From Anaerolineae bacterium (lineage in GTDB: Bacteria; Chloroflexota; Anaerolineae; Anaerolineales; Anaerolineaceae): a DNA stretch of 64,000 nucleotides. Shown one piece after another: positions 26,089 to 34,889 of this stretch. How positions within the stretch are numbered: position 1 is the first letter of the stretch; each line of letters begins with the position of its first letter. The translations under genes were made by a program, and so were the position numbers. The stretch lies in NCBI GenBank assembly GCA_013178185.1, contig JABLXC010000006.1:95939-159938 (forward strand). The letters run 5' to 3'. The notes below the pieces were generated by a model, which was not told the origin of the DNA, did not search any database, and saw only the letters and a program-made list of their open reading frames with translations.

Positions 26089-27828
26089 ATGTCTGAAATC
26101 ATTGCTGCCCTTGATAAGGTATCCTACAAATATCCCCGATCCTCCGATTTTGTGCTCAAGAATATTGACCTGACCATTCGGAAGGGTGAATTTTTTGGGG
26201 TGATCGGGCCAACCGGTGCAGGGAAGACAACCTTATGTCTAACCTTGAATGGTATCGTCCCGCAGTTTTATGGTGGCCGGTTTTTTGGGCATGTGCATGT
26301 GGCCGGGTTGGACACGCTGGACCATCCGATCAGCCTGATGGCGAGCCATGTTGGTGCAGTATTCGATGATCCGGAAACACAGTTGATTGCCACTTCGGTG
26401 GAAAACGAAATTGCCTTCGCGCTCGAAAATTTACTCGTTTCGCGTGAAGAGATCATGGCGCGCATACCGCGCGCCCTGGCCGCAGTCCGGCTGGAGGGAA
26501 CAGAAAAGAAGCATCCGGCCGAGTTGTCGGGCGGTCAAAAACAGCGGCTTGCGATCGCGGCTGCCCTGGCTGTGCAACCAGATTTGCTGGTGTTGGATGA
26601 ACCGACTTCTCAGCTTGACCCGGTGGGTGCGCAAGAAGTTTTTGCGACGGTGCGCGAGCTGAATAAAGAACTGGGGATGACCATCGTTATGGCCAGCCAC
26701 GCCGCCGAAGAGATGGCGGAATATTCGGATCGGGTGGCGCTGCTTTCACATGGTGAGTTGGCGGCTCTGGGGGGGCCGGATGAAATTTACAGCCAGATAG
26801 AACGGTTGTTGCAAAATGATCTGAGACCTCCGGAAGTCGCCAGTACATTTTATCTGATTCAGAAGAAGGGAGGTCCCATTCCTAAGATTCCGGTTTGGAT
26901 GGGGGAGGGTGTGGAAACGCTTAAGAAAGTTCAGAAAACTTGCGAAATAACCCCCCCTCGTGAGAATTGGACAGCGCGAACTTATGGCGGGGAACCATTG
27001 CTTTCTTTAAAGGATTTGAAACATGTCTATCCCGATGGCACAGAAGCGCTGCACGGTGTTTCGCTGGAAATACGAGAGGGTGAATATGTCTTGATTATTG
27101 GACAAAACGGAGCCGGCAAGAGCACCCTGGTAAAACATTTTCTGAACCTGTTAAAGCCAACGAGCGGAAGCGTGAAAGTTGGCGGCGTCGAAACCAGTCA
27201 GATGACCGTTAGTGATCTGGCCCGCCGGATCGGGTACGTGGCACAAAACCCGGACAACCAGATCTTTAACGCGACTGTTGGGGAGGAGGTGGCTTTTGCT
27301 TTGAAGGGGCTGGGTTATGCCGCAGAAGAAGTGGAAAGCCGGACGGCAGAAAGTCTGGCTGCCATGGGACTTTCTGAAGCGCGCGAAATGCATCCTCTCT
27401 CTCTCCCAAAAGGAGACCGGGCAAGGGTTGTGATTGCCGCCATTCTGGCGATGAAACCTGAAATTATCATTTTTGATGAACCGACAACCGGCCAGGATTA
27501 TCGCGGGGCGAAATATATTCTGGAAATCAGCCGCCAGCTTCATCAGATGGGAAAGACTGTTATTGTCATCACACACCACCTGTATCTGATGCCGGAATAC
27601 GCTGAACGGGTGCTGGTAATGGGGAAAGGAACCCTTTTGATGGATGCTCCCATACGGGAAGCGTATCATGCAGTGAAGCTGTTGCAAAGCACTTTCCTGA
27701 TGCCGCCCCAGGCGGTGCTGCTGACCCAGGAACTTGAAAAATTGAAAGGCCAACCTTTGCCCAAACTGCTCACCCCAGATGAGTTAGCAGGTTGCTTTCG
27801 TTGTAACCATAGCGGGAGAATACCATGA
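26089..27828 (+). CDS. ECF transporter fused ATPase (EcfA-EcfA')
   Basis: 579 residues with two ABC ATPase domains in one chain. Domain 1 (about 5-240): Walker A GPTGAGKT, signature LSGGQKQR, Walker B LLVLDEPTSQLD. Domain 2 (about 305-530): Walker A GQNGAGKS, a diverged signature LSLPKGDRARV, Walker B IIFDEPTTGQD and H-loop ITHHLYL. The fusion replaces the usual separate A1 and A2 subunits, and the unequal signatures imply two non-equivalent ATP sites. It couples to the T component, whose gene overlaps the stop by 4 bp. Confidence 0.9.
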   Translation: MSEIIAALDKVSYKYPRSSDFVLKNIDLTIRKGEFFGVIGPTGAGKTTLCLTLNGIVPQFYGGRFFGHVHVAGLDTLDHPISLMASHVGAVFDDPETQLIATSVENEIAFALENLLVSREEIMARIPRALAAVRLEGTEKKHPAELSGGQKQRLAIAAALAVQPDLLVLDEPTSQLDPVGAQEVFATVRELNKELGMTIVMASHAAEEMAEYSDRVALLSHGELAALGGPDEIYSQIERLLQNDLRPPEVASTFYLIQKKGGPIPKIPVWMGEGVETLKKVQKTCEITPPRENWTARTYGGEPLLSLKDLKHVYPDGTEALHGVSLEIREGEYVLIIGQNGAGKSTLVKHFLNLLKPTSGSVKVGGVETSQMTVSDLARRIGYVAQNPDNQIFNATVGEEVAFALKGLGYAAEEVESRTAESLAAMGLSEAREMHPLSLPKGDRARVVIAAILAMKPEIIIFDEPTTGQDYRGAKYILEISRQLHQMGKTVIVITHHLYLMPEYAERVLVMGKGTLLMDAPIREAYHAVKLLQSTFLMPPQAVLLTQELEKLKGQPLPKLLTPDELAGCFRCNHSGRIP

Positions 27829-28676
27829 GCATGTTGAAATTTCAAACCGTTGAGCGCGATTCATTTTTTACCAGGCTGGATTTTCGCCCTAAGCTGGTTA
27901 TGATGGCAGTCATCACTATTGTTGCTTTTGTGTGGGAGAGTCCGTTGTTACAGGTGGCGATGGCGTCTTTGCTCATTGTAGCGGCCTTAGTCGTTGGGGT
28001 TAAGTTTAGTTATATCCGGCTGGTGATCACGGTGATGATCCCATTTTATATTTTGCTGCTTCTTACCCATGGTTTTTTCAATATTGATCAGGTAAAAGCA
28101 CTGACCGGAAAAAGCGAGCTTACGCCGATGTTCGTCTTCCCGGAAAATTGGTGGCTGATTGGGGGTGGAATGATGTCTTGGGAAGGTTTTTTGTATGGAA
28201 TCAATGCCATCTTTAAGACACTTTCCCTAGTCCTTGTAATTCCTTTAGGGGTATTTACTACGGATGTAGACACGATGATAGTCGGGATGGTCAGAGCGCG
28301 CATCCCATATAAGATTGCATTTATCTTCTCTGCCACTCTGCGTTTCTTCCCAGTCTTGTTCCAGGAGATCGGCATGATCATCGAGGCGCAGCGTCTGCGC
28401 GGCCTAGCCATGGAGAAAATGAACCCGATACAGCGCGTCAGAGTTTATGCGAAGGTGGCTGTGCCGCTCATTCTCGGTGCGATGGTCAAATCACAGCAGT
28501 TGGAAGTCGTCTTGCAGTCGAAAGCATTTTCCGGCAGCCCAGTGCGAACCTATTTACATGAATCGGAAATGAGGACGGTTGATTACCTGTTGATGTTGTT
28601 CTTTGTGCTGTTTTTTATTGCCGCGACAGTCTTGTATTTTGTGTTTCGCATTGGCGCCTTTGGCGGACCGATTTAA
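27825..28676 (+). CDS. ecfT: ECF transporter transmembrane (T) component
   Basis: 283 residues with about five to six membrane helices and long cytoplasmic coupling helices. The two Ala-Arg-Gly-type coupling motifs of EcfT are represented by AQRLRGLAME and VVLQSKAFSG. An N-terminal LDFRPKLVMMAVITI helix is typical. It scaffolds the S component and the fused ATPases. The ATGA overlap with the ATPase gene indicates coupled translation, and a strong terminator lies 7 bp beyond the stop. Confidence 0.88.
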   Translation: MSMLKFQTVERDSFFTRLDFRPKLVMMAVITIVAFVWESPLLQVAMASLLIVAALVVGVKFSYIRLVITVMIPFYILLLLTHGFFNIDQVKALTGKSELTPMFVFPENWWLIGGGMMSWEGFLYGINAIFKTLSLVLVIPLGVFTTDVDTMIVGMVRARIPYKIAFIFSATLRFFPVLFQEIGMIIEAQRLRGLAMEKMNPIQRVRVYAKVAVPLILGAMVKSQQLEVVLQSKAFSGSPVRTYLHESEMRTVDYLLMLFFVLFFIAATVLYFVFRIGAFGGPI

Positions 28677-28683
28677 TCAAACT

Positions 28684-28727
28684 GCCTTCCCTCTTTATTA
28701 CAAACCTGAAGAGGGAAGGCGCATTTT
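28684..28727 (+). terminator. Intrinsic terminator of the ROK-GH31-amidohydrolase-ECF operon
   Basis: GCCTTCCCTCTT (28684-28695) and AAGAGGGAAGGC (28709-28720) form a perfect 12-bp stem with a 13-nt loop, followed by GCATTTT. It sits directly after ecfT and before a convergent gene. Confidence 0.8.
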
Positions 28728-28755
28728 ATCTATCACGCGCATCAAAAAACTTTGG

Positions 28756-29601
28756 TTAAAAAATGATCAAGACTATCGCGGCCAGGCAACCACCGACGCC
28801 AATCCATTGCGCTCGTGTTACATGTTCCTTGATGAAGATCAGAGAAAGGAAAACTGTAACGGCCGGATAGAGCGATGAAAGCACCGCGGCAACGTCCAGC
28901 CGGGTGTGTTGAGTTGAGAGGAGATAGAAAGCGTTTGCGAGCGGGTCGAGCAAGCCTGAAAGAATGGCAACCGGGTTTTTAGGAAAGGGGGGCAAAGGCA
29001 GCCGAGAACGAGCGAGGATGATACAGGCGATCAGAAAACCCGTTAATTTTGAGAACATTAATGGGAAGAATACGGCTCCTGGCTCGATCCGGGCCACAAA
29101 GATAAAAAATAACCCAAAGAGACATCCTGCGATCAGCCCCAATACAATCCCTTCGCGCGTCTCCATTCGTTCTGCCCCAGGGGATTGCGTAACCAGCCAT
29201 ATCCCTCCCAGCGCGATCGCGAACCCGATAGTTTGATAGAGATTGGGCATCCCTTGTGTAAATGCGGCGGCTATGACCGGCAGGGCGGCACTGACCACGC
29301 CTGAGATTGGGGAAACAATAACAGCCTTGCCTGCTGCGAGGCCTTTGTACAGAGCAGCCAGGCCTAATGCGCCACATAGACCTGCCAAAGTAGCCCACAG
29401 GATGCTCAAGGAGGACGGCATACTTTCGTTCCAGAGCAGGGTGAATCCCAATAACATTCCTACACTTGATAAAGAAGCAATTGCCAGAGTCTGGAAAGGC
29501 GTGATGCGCCTGGACGCGAGACCGCCACTGATGTCTGCCCCTCCAAAAAAGATTGACGCTAGCAGCGCCAGCGAAACGCCTGTAATGTGAGAAGAAATCA
29601 T
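28756..29601 (-). CDS. EamA/DMT-family transporter
   Basis: 281 residues from the ATG at 29601, 11 bp past the stop of the upstream minus-strand gene; the frame stays open to 29697 but would then overlap that gene. About ten membrane helices form two EamA repeats (FFGGADISGGLASRRITP in the first, LLDPLANAFYLLSTQ ... VTVFLSLIFIKEHVTRAQWIGVGGCLAAIVLI in the second). The family exports or exchanges metabolites such as amino acids, purines or sugars; the substrate is unknown. Confidence 0.85.
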   Translation of the reverse strand: MISSHITGVSLALLASIFFGGADISGGLASRRITPFQTLAIASLSSVGMLLGFTLLWNESMPSSLSILWATLAGLCGALGLAALYKGLAAGKAVIVSPISGVVSAALPVIAAAFTQGMPNLYQTIGFAIALGGIWLVTQSPGAERMETREGIVLGLIAGCLFGLFFIFVARIEPGAVFFPLMFSKLTGFLIACIILARSRLPLPPFPKNPVAILSGLLDPLANAFYLLSTQHTRLDVAAVLSSLYPAVTVFLSLIFIKEHVTRAQWIGVGGCLAAIVLIIF

Positions 29602-29612
29602 ATTTGTGCCGT

Positions 29613-30881
29613 TTACCAGAAGAAGTTTTGTAACCAAAGCGTACCGATTGTAAGCGTGAGCAGGGTGATGACCAATCCTACCCGAGTATATTCCCAAAAG
29701 TTGAGATCCACACGCCAGCGGGTAGCAATCTCAGCCACGATCAAATTTGCAACTGATCCCAGTAACGTCAGATTACCGGCCAGGGTAGAAGCAGCTGCCA
29801 GCGTCAGCCAACCAGCGGTAGGGTCTCTAAAAGATGTTACGATGGATTTGAGAAGCAGTACAGCCGGCACGTTCGAAACCAGGTTGCTCAAGCCAGCTGT
29901 AAAAAAGGAAAATGCCCAGATATCCGTACTGCTGGTCAGATTAATTGCCTGGAAGAGCATGGTTGTGATTCCGTTGGCTTCCAGGGCACCGCTGACAATG
30001 AATAACCCTGCAAAAAATACCAGCAGGCTCCAGTCGAATTCTGCGAATACCAGGTGAGGCTGCACTCGGCGGGTGAAGAGCAAAACGCAGGAGGCCAGAA
30101 AGGCGGCTTTTGCGATTGGGACGCCTGCCAGAAATGCTGCCAGCAACCCAGAGACGACGATCAAAGTCTTGAACAGCATCGAACGGTTGACTTCCACCTT
30201 CTCAATTACCGTTTCGGGAAAAGGATTAGCTTGAAACTCTTTGGGGTAGAACAACAGGATTATTGCCCAGAGAATTATCAACCCCAAGAGTGTGATCGGC
30301 AGCAGCGCGCTGGTAAAATCAAGGTAAGAAATTCCAGACGCCACCCCGATGATCATATTCTGAGGATTTCCCGTTAGGGTTGCAGCGGATCCAATGTTTG
30401 CGGCGGCGGCCAGCGCAATCAGATAAGGAATTGGGCTGCGTCGTGCGTTGGTCATCATCTCCAGGATGAGCGGCGTGAACATCAGGCAGATCGTGTCGTT
30501 TAAAAACAGCCCGCTCAGAATCCCGACCAAGAAGATCTCTAGCGCTAGGAGTGCTCGTGGAGAGCGGGCAACTCTGAACAAAGCGTTGCCAGCCAGGTTA
30601 AAGAATCCGGCGATCCTCAAGTTTGCATTTAGGATCATCATGCTAAAGAGTAGGATGAGCGTATCGAAATCCAAGAATTGAGGGAGTTTTTCAAAAGGAA
30701 TTTGCCCAAAGGCCACCAGTAGCCCCACACCCATGAGCGTCACGGTTGCCCTGTTGGATTTGATTTTAGGCCATCGTCCGAGAGCAATCCCGAAATAGGT
30801 GAATGTGATAATTGCCAGCGTGATGGTGAGATTCAAAGAGTTCCAACCTCGATGCGCGGAATTTGCCCCTGTGCGCAGCAA
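29613..30881 (-). CDS. ArsB/NhaD-like ion transporter (IT superfamily)
   Basis: 422 residues with about 10-11 membrane helices. GLFLNDTICLMFTPLILEMM and AAAANIGSAATLTGNPQNMIIG are the two hairpin-region motifs of the CitM/ArsB/NhaD superfamily, and the second half repeats them (GLSNLVSNVPAVLLLKSIV). It may export arsenite or exchange Na+ and H+ or carboxylates; no arsenic genes are adjacent. The first in-frame start codons are TTG (30881, or a second TTG about 15 codons in), so the N-terminus is uncertain. Confidence 0.82.
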   Translation of the reverse strand: MLRTGANSAHRGWNSLNLTITLAIITFTYFGIALGRWPKIKSNRATVTLMGVGLLVAFGQIPFEKLPQFLDFDTLILLFSMMILNANLRIAGFFNLAGNALFRVARSPRALLALEIFLVGILSGLFLNDTICLMFTPLILEMMTNARRSPIPYLIALAAAANIGSAATLTGNPQNMIIGVASGISYLDFTSALLPITLLGLIILWAIILLFYPKEFQANPFPETVIEKVEVNRSMLFKTLIVVSGLLAAFLAGVPIAKAAFLASCVLLFTRRVQPHLVFAEFDWSLLVFFAGLFIVSGALEANGITTMLFQAINLTSSTDIWAFSFFTAGLSNLVSNVPAVLLLKSIVTSFRDPTAGWLTLAAASTLAGNLTLLGSVANLIVAEIATRWRVDLNFWEYTRVGLVITLLTLTIGTLWLQNFFW

Positions 30882-30903
30882 GTTGCTAGCATAAGAGATT
30901 ATT

Positions 30904-30922
30904 GGGCAATTGTCCCATTATA
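30904..30922 (-). promoter_or_regulatory. TATAAT box followed by a palindrome upstream of the ion transporter
   Basis: On the minus strand TATAAT (30922-30917) is followed directly by GGGACAATTGCCC, a near-perfect palindrome, 23 bp before the TTG start. No good -35 box was found, so this is a tentative promoter/operator. Confidence 0.35.
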
Positions 30923-30970
30923 ATTGAGATGAATGGAAATTTAGGTGCAAATAATGAAACGGATGAAGTC

Positions 30971-31786
30971 TTATCCAAGCGCGACATCCAGCATCATCAT
31001 CACTGCAAAACCCAGCATAGCGCCAAAGGTGGCTGTATGGGTGTCTTTATCCAACTGGGATTCGGGGATTAATTCTTCGACAACGACGTAAATCATCGCT
31101 CCCGCGGCAAATGCCAGTGCATAAGGGAGGAGGGGGCGCACCAGGATCACTGCCGCAGCGCCCAAAACACCGGCGATGGGCTCAACCATCCCGGATGCCT
31201 GACCGTATAGGAAGGATTTAAACCGGCTGAAACCTTCTCGCCGCAGCGGTATTGAGACGGCCGCCCCTTCAGGAAAGTTTTGGATGCCAATCCCCAACGC
31301 CAGCGCCACAGCCCCGGCCAGAGAAGCAGTTGGCAAGCCAGCGTTCAAAGCCCCAAAAGCGACGCCGACTGCCAGGCCTTCTGGAAAATTGTGCAAAGTG
31401 ATTGCCAGCACGAGCAAGATGCTGCGTTGCCAGTGCGTTTTGATCCCTTCCGCTTCTTCCAAAGGGTAGCCGATGTGTAGGTGAGGGAGAATTTTGTCAA
31501 CCATCCACAAGAACCCCCCTCCAAGAAGAAAGCCTATGGTGGCTGGAATCCAACCGGGCAGGGTGGATTCCTCCGCCATTTCTATTGCTGGCGCCAGCAG
31601 TGACCAGAAACTTGCGGCAATCATCACCCCTGCTGCAAAACCAAGCATCCCGTTCAACACCCGATGGTTGATTGATCTAAAGAAAAAGACAACTGAAGCT
31701 CCCACTGCTGTGAGTAACCAGGTAAAACAGGTGGCCAGCAGCGCCTGCAAAATGGGGTCAAGGTTTTCGAACCATGCAATTATCAT
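30971..31786 (-). CDS. ZIP-family divalent metal transporter (GufA/ZIP11-like)
   Basis: 271 residues with eight membrane helices. The paired metal-site motifs [10 protein letters not shown] and [10 protein letters not shown] are diagnostic of ZIP proteins in helices 4 and 5, and a His-containing loop (LPHLHIGY) precedes them. It imports zinc or another divalent metal across the cytoplasmic membrane. It begins 2 bp after the PhzF-family stop, so the two genes are probably cotranscribed, though no functional link is obvious. Confidence 0.9.
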   Translation of the reverse strand: MIIAWFENLDPILQALLATCFTWLLTAVGASVVFFFRSINHRVLNGMLGFAAGVMIAASFWSLLAPAIEMAEESTLPGWIPATIGFLLGGGFLWMVDKILPHLHIGYPLEEAEGIKTHWQRSILLVLAITLHNFPEGLAVGVAFGALNAGLPTASLAGAVALALGIGIQNFPEGAAVSIPLRREGFSRFKSFLYGQASGMVEPIAGVLGAAAVILVRPLLPYALAFAAGAMIYVVVEELIPESQLDKDTHTATFGAMLGFAVMMMLDVALG

Positions 31787-31787
31787 C

Positions 31788-32723
31788 TTACGAGTTTCCT
31801 GTTTCGTGTCCCAGGGAGATGTTGATTAGCCCTTCGCTGACCATCACGCAGGATCCACCTACCCGGATGGCCGTAATTTGGCCGTTTTTTTTATCCGTTT
31901 CAACTTCCAGTTTGCTGGGTCTTCCCATCTCAATTCCTTGTTCAATGATCCATTTTAGCATGCCATCTGTCTGGGGATTGCGAGAACCCAGGTATCCACC
32001 CAGCGCTGTCGCTCCTGCCCCGGTAGCCGGGTCTTCGCTAATTCCCATGGCGGGAGCGAACATTCTGGCGCGGATGCTGCATTCTGGATCTCCAGCATCG
32101 AGTGTAAAAAGGTATAGATGTGGTGCCCAATAATGGGAAAGGTGTTCCCGCCATTTTTCACGATTGAGATGTGCACGGCTCAGGGCGGATCGGTCTTTAA
32201 GGGGGATGAACAAAAAAGGAACGCCACAAGAAACCGCCTGGGGTGAAAAATCGTTTTTCAGAATGTCATTGGATTCAATAGATAAGACGGAGGCCAGTAT
32301 TTTTGTGTCGGGCGGTGGGGGGCCAAATTTGGGCAGCACTGCTGCAACAAGTTGTGCAAAGGTTGGTTTGCCATCTTTTGTAAAGATATTGACGGTTACG
32401 ATACCCACTTCTTCTTCAAACTTAACCTCCATGCTCTCGCCGTAAAGAGGAATCTCCTGTATAGCAGCCAGGGTAAAGGCAGTTCCAATTGAGGGATGCC
32501 CAGCAAAGGGCAGCTCGATGGATGGGGTGAAAATGCGTAGGTGTCGGGTATTATCGGGATCTTCGGGTGGAAAAACGAAAACCGTTTCCGATATATTAAA
32601 CTCGCGCGCAACCATATGCATGGAGTGTGTGTCCAATCCCTCAGCGTGAGGGAAAATGGCCAGTTGGTTTCCGCCAAATTGTTTTGTAGTAAATACGTCA
32701 GCAGTGTAAAACCGGTAGTACAT
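31788..32723 (-). CDS. PhzF-family isomerase/epimerase
   Basis: 311 residues, complete length for the PhzF/diaminopimelate-epimerase-fold family. Typical segments are [14 protein letters not shown] near the N-terminus, the active-site Glu in [29 protein letters not shown] and [17 protein letters not shown]. Members catalyse isomerisations through proton transfer, but most bacterial members outside phenazine operons have no assigned substrate, and no phz genes are nearby. Translated just before the ZIP transporter. Confidence 0.88.
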   Translation of the reverse strand: MYYRFYTADVFTTKQFGGNQLAIFPHAEGLDTHSMHMVAREFNISETVFVFPPEDPDNTRHLRIFTPSIELPFAGHPSIGTAFTLAAIQEIPLYGESMEVKFEEEVGIVTVNIFTKDGKPTFAQLVAAVLPKFGPPPPDTKILASVLSIESNDILKNDFSPQAVSCGVPFLFIPLKDRSALSRAHLNREKWREHLSHYWAPHLYLFTLDAGDPECSIRARMFAPAMGISEDPATGAGATALGGYLGSRNPQTDGMLKWIIEQGIEMGRPSKLEVETDKKNGQITAIRVGGSCVMVSEGLINISLGHETGNS

Positions 32724-32979
32724 TGAAGTGAACCCGAATATTTATTTTTATCGTTGTTCTTTGGCAAACGAGAACGTTCTTTCTTCTGCAAGGCGCATGA
32801 ATCTGCTGGCCCTTGTTGAGAAGCATACCGGATCAAATTTTTTCGACCAATGAAATATCCCTTTCATCGTAGAGCCGAGTTTTGCTTAAACGGTTGCCTG
32901 TGATGATGTTAAGCATCTTGTTCTTGCATAAGACGAAAATACCAGGGACTTTTGTTTATGATAACATATGATATTTAGG
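32724..32979. other. Non-coding stretch upstream of the PhzF-family gene
   Basis: This part of the 328-bp gap holds no supportable gene. It is AT-rich towards 32940-32979. It presumably contains the promoter of the PhzF-ZIP pair on the minus strand, but no box matched well enough to call. Confidence 0.4.
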
Positions 32980-33028
32980 AAAATAGTCAAGAGATTGTCC
33001 ATAGTTTGGATAGTCTCTTGACTATTTT
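32980..33028 (-). terminator. Long hairpin terminator after the DhnA-type aldolase gene
   Basis: AAATAGTCAAGAGA (32981-32994) and TCTCTTGACTATTT (33014-33027) pair perfectly, extended by one base pair outside and by wobble and TCCA/TGGA pairs inside, giving about 20 pairs. On the minus strand it is followed by TTTTCC and lies 24 bp past the aldolase stop. Confidence 0.75.
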
Positions 33029-33051
33029 ATCACGGTGCTATTTAGATCAGA

Positions 33052-33831
33052 TTATCCTCTAGCAATCTTCATCGCCTCGCTGACAGACACGCCCTGGTGA
33101 ATAATGGCGGCAAGCGCGGCGGCCATTGCCTGAGGGTTTTCTGCCTCAAAGATGTTCCTGCCAATTGTCCCGCCAGCAGCGCCGGAATCCATAGCAGCTT
33201 TCATCTCTGTGAGAAATTCCTCGGTCGAGGCTCGTTTGGTCAGCCCCATGATGACGACCGGCTTATAGCAGGTATCAACGATGTCTTTGAAGCCATCAAC
33301 ATACGGGATTTTGACCCAGTCGCCCCCCAGCTCAAGCCCAGCGCGCGCTGCCAGGGCTATATTCTCCTTGGTGCGGAATTCGGGGCCGCTGCCCATGCCC
33401 CCAGGCATCATCTCGGCTTGAACAGCCAGCCCCCACTGATGCGCTTCTCTTGTTGTTTCTGCCAGGTTATTGAATGTCGCCATCTCTTTGTGATTGCCAG
33501 GAAAAGCCGAAATGCACAGCGCGTCGGCGCCTAAGCGCAGAGCTTCCTGGACGCCAAACCAGACCGGCGCAGGTACATCGGGACCCAATTTCGTAGCAGC
33601 ACCATCGGCCCGCAAAATCAATCCACGCCGGGAAAGCTCGCGGGAAAAATGGCGTGCAATTCCATACGAGGTCATGACAGCGTCCACGCCGCCTGCAATT
33701 GCTTTTTGAATTGTTTCGCCGGGTTTGTCCAGTCCTTTGCCCGGCCCAAAAATGACGGTATGCTCCAGAGCCAGAACCAGGGTTTTTCCGTCTTCCTGAA
33801 AAATGCGATTTATTCGCCTGATGTTGTCCAT
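33052..33831 (-). CDS. DhnA/FbaB-type class I aldolase
   Basis: 259 residues. Class I aldolases of this type make a Schiff base with the Lys in GDWVKIPY. LALEHTVIFGPGKGL at the N-terminus and TIGRNIFEAENP near the C-terminus (phosphate binding) are family features. Relatives include archaeal-type fructose-bisphosphate aldolase, LsrF and ADH synthase. It is followed upstream on the same strand by an SDR, 28 bp apart, so a two-gene sugar pathway module is likely. The precise substrate is unknown. Confidence 0.87.
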   Translation of the reverse strand: MDNIRRINRIFQEDGKTLVLALEHTVIFGPGKGLDKPGETIQKAIAGGVDAVMTSYGIARHFSRELSRRGLILRADGAATKLGPDVPAPVWFGVQEALRLGADALCISAFPGNHKEMATFNNLAETTREAHQWGLAVQAEMMPGGMGSGPEFRTKENIALAARAGLELGGDWVKIPYVDGFKDIVDTCYKPVVIMGLTKRASTEEFLTEMKAAMDSGAAGGTIGRNIFEAENPQAMAAALAAIIHQGVSVSEAMKIARG

Positions 33832-33859
33832 AGATCCTTTTCCTTAAAAACCAAAAGAG

Positions 33860-34615
33860 TTAACCTTCTTCGTACTTGCGGTGTGCAAAGCGCTGTCCAC
33901 CGTCCACATGGATCAATTCACCGGTGAGATAGTTGTTTTCCACAATGTAAATCACGGTGCGAACGATATCCTGAGGATCACCCCACTTATTTAGCAGGGT
34001 TTTATCAGCCGTCCGGGCAATTTTTGCTTCATCGTAATCCACCGGAGGGATGATTGGTCCTGGGGCGATCGCGTTGGCGCGCACCTTTGGGGCCAGTTCC
34101 AGCGCAAGCTGGCGGGTAAGCGCCCATAAACCCGCTTTTCCGACCACGTGTCCGGTGTAATCGGGCCAGCATTCCCAGACGGCTGAAAGATCGCAGATAT
34201 TGATGATGACGCCTTCGCCTTTTTGGAGCATTTTTGGTGCCAATGCATTTGAAAGGTAAAAAGGGCCATTCAGCAACACCCCCAGAGACCGCTCCCAATT
34301 GGAGGTGTCTGGATTTGGGAAGGGAACTTTTTTATAGTACGAGGCGGCATTGACCAGGATATCCACGCAGTCAAAGCGGGAAAACGCTGCTTTGGCTGCC
34401 TCTGTGACGCTTTGCTTATCAGAAACATCAATGCTGATCCGCAAGGCGCCAACCCCCATCCCTTGAATGCGGTTGACCGTCTCCTCGGCGAGGTCCAAAT
34501 CTTCATAGTGGGCTACGATGACGTTCGCGCCGGCGGCTGCCAAGCCAAGCGCAATCTCCCGTCCGAGCCGGCGCTGACCACCGGTGACCAGAGCTGTTCT
34601 TCCAGTAATATTCAT
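33860..34615 (-). CDS. Short-chain dehydrogenase/reductase with His at the catalytic Tyr position
   Basis: 251 residues from ATG 34615 after AGGAGAAAACC; the frame stays open to 34660. The cofactor motif is TGGQRRLG, and NAAS is in the usual place. The segment WPDYTGHVVGKAGLWALTRQLALEL aligns with the YxxxK active site, but the Tyr four residues before the Lys is His; a Tyr lies three residues earlier. The C-terminal GELIHVDGGQRF is typical. It may be a reductase with altered chemistry or a non-catalytic relative. Paired with the DhnA-type aldolase downstream. Confidence 0.85.
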   Translation of the reverse strand: MNITGRTALVTGGQRRLGREIALGLAAAGANVIVAHYEDLDLAEETVNRIQGMGVGALRISIDVSDKQSVTEAAKAAFSRFDCVDILVNAASYYKKVPFPNPDTSNWERSLGVLLNGPFYLSNALAPKMLQKGEGVIINICDLSAVWECWPDYTGHVVGKAGLWALTRQLALELAPKVRANAIAPGPIIPPVDYDEAKIARTADKTLLNKWGDPQDIVRTVIYIVENNYLTGELIHVDGGQRFAHRKYEEG

Positions 34616-34830
34616 GGTTTTCTCCTGATAACTGTGATAGGGAGCCCCGTAGCGGAGCATATCGCTTGGGTCTATGCTTCTCAGAAAAGCCCATCGCGTA
34701 TGGAATATTCAATTTTGTTCTTCGTTGAAATCGCAAGTACAATAATTGAAGTAAATATTTATTAATTTAATTATATCGGATTTGAGAAAACCTGGCAATG
34801 ATTTGAATTTACGATTTTCTTTGTTCAATG

Positions 34831-34858
34831 TTAGAGAGCGGTCTGTCTGGCGTATAAT
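34831..34858 (+). promoter_or_regulatory. Predicted promoter of the TudS-like gene
   Basis: A perfect TATAAT at 34853-34858 lies 31 bp before the ATG, with TTAGAG 16 bases upstream as a weak -35. The rest of the 274-bp divergent gap (34616-34889) is AT-rich without a recognisable gene. Confidence 0.5.
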
Positions 34859-34889
34859 ACTACGAAACCACTTTTACAGGAGCATTCTT

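Noticed and set aside
27151..27753. 200-codon minus-strand frame opposite the ECF ATPase
   Set aside because: Antisense to conserved Walker motifs; no independent coding evidence.
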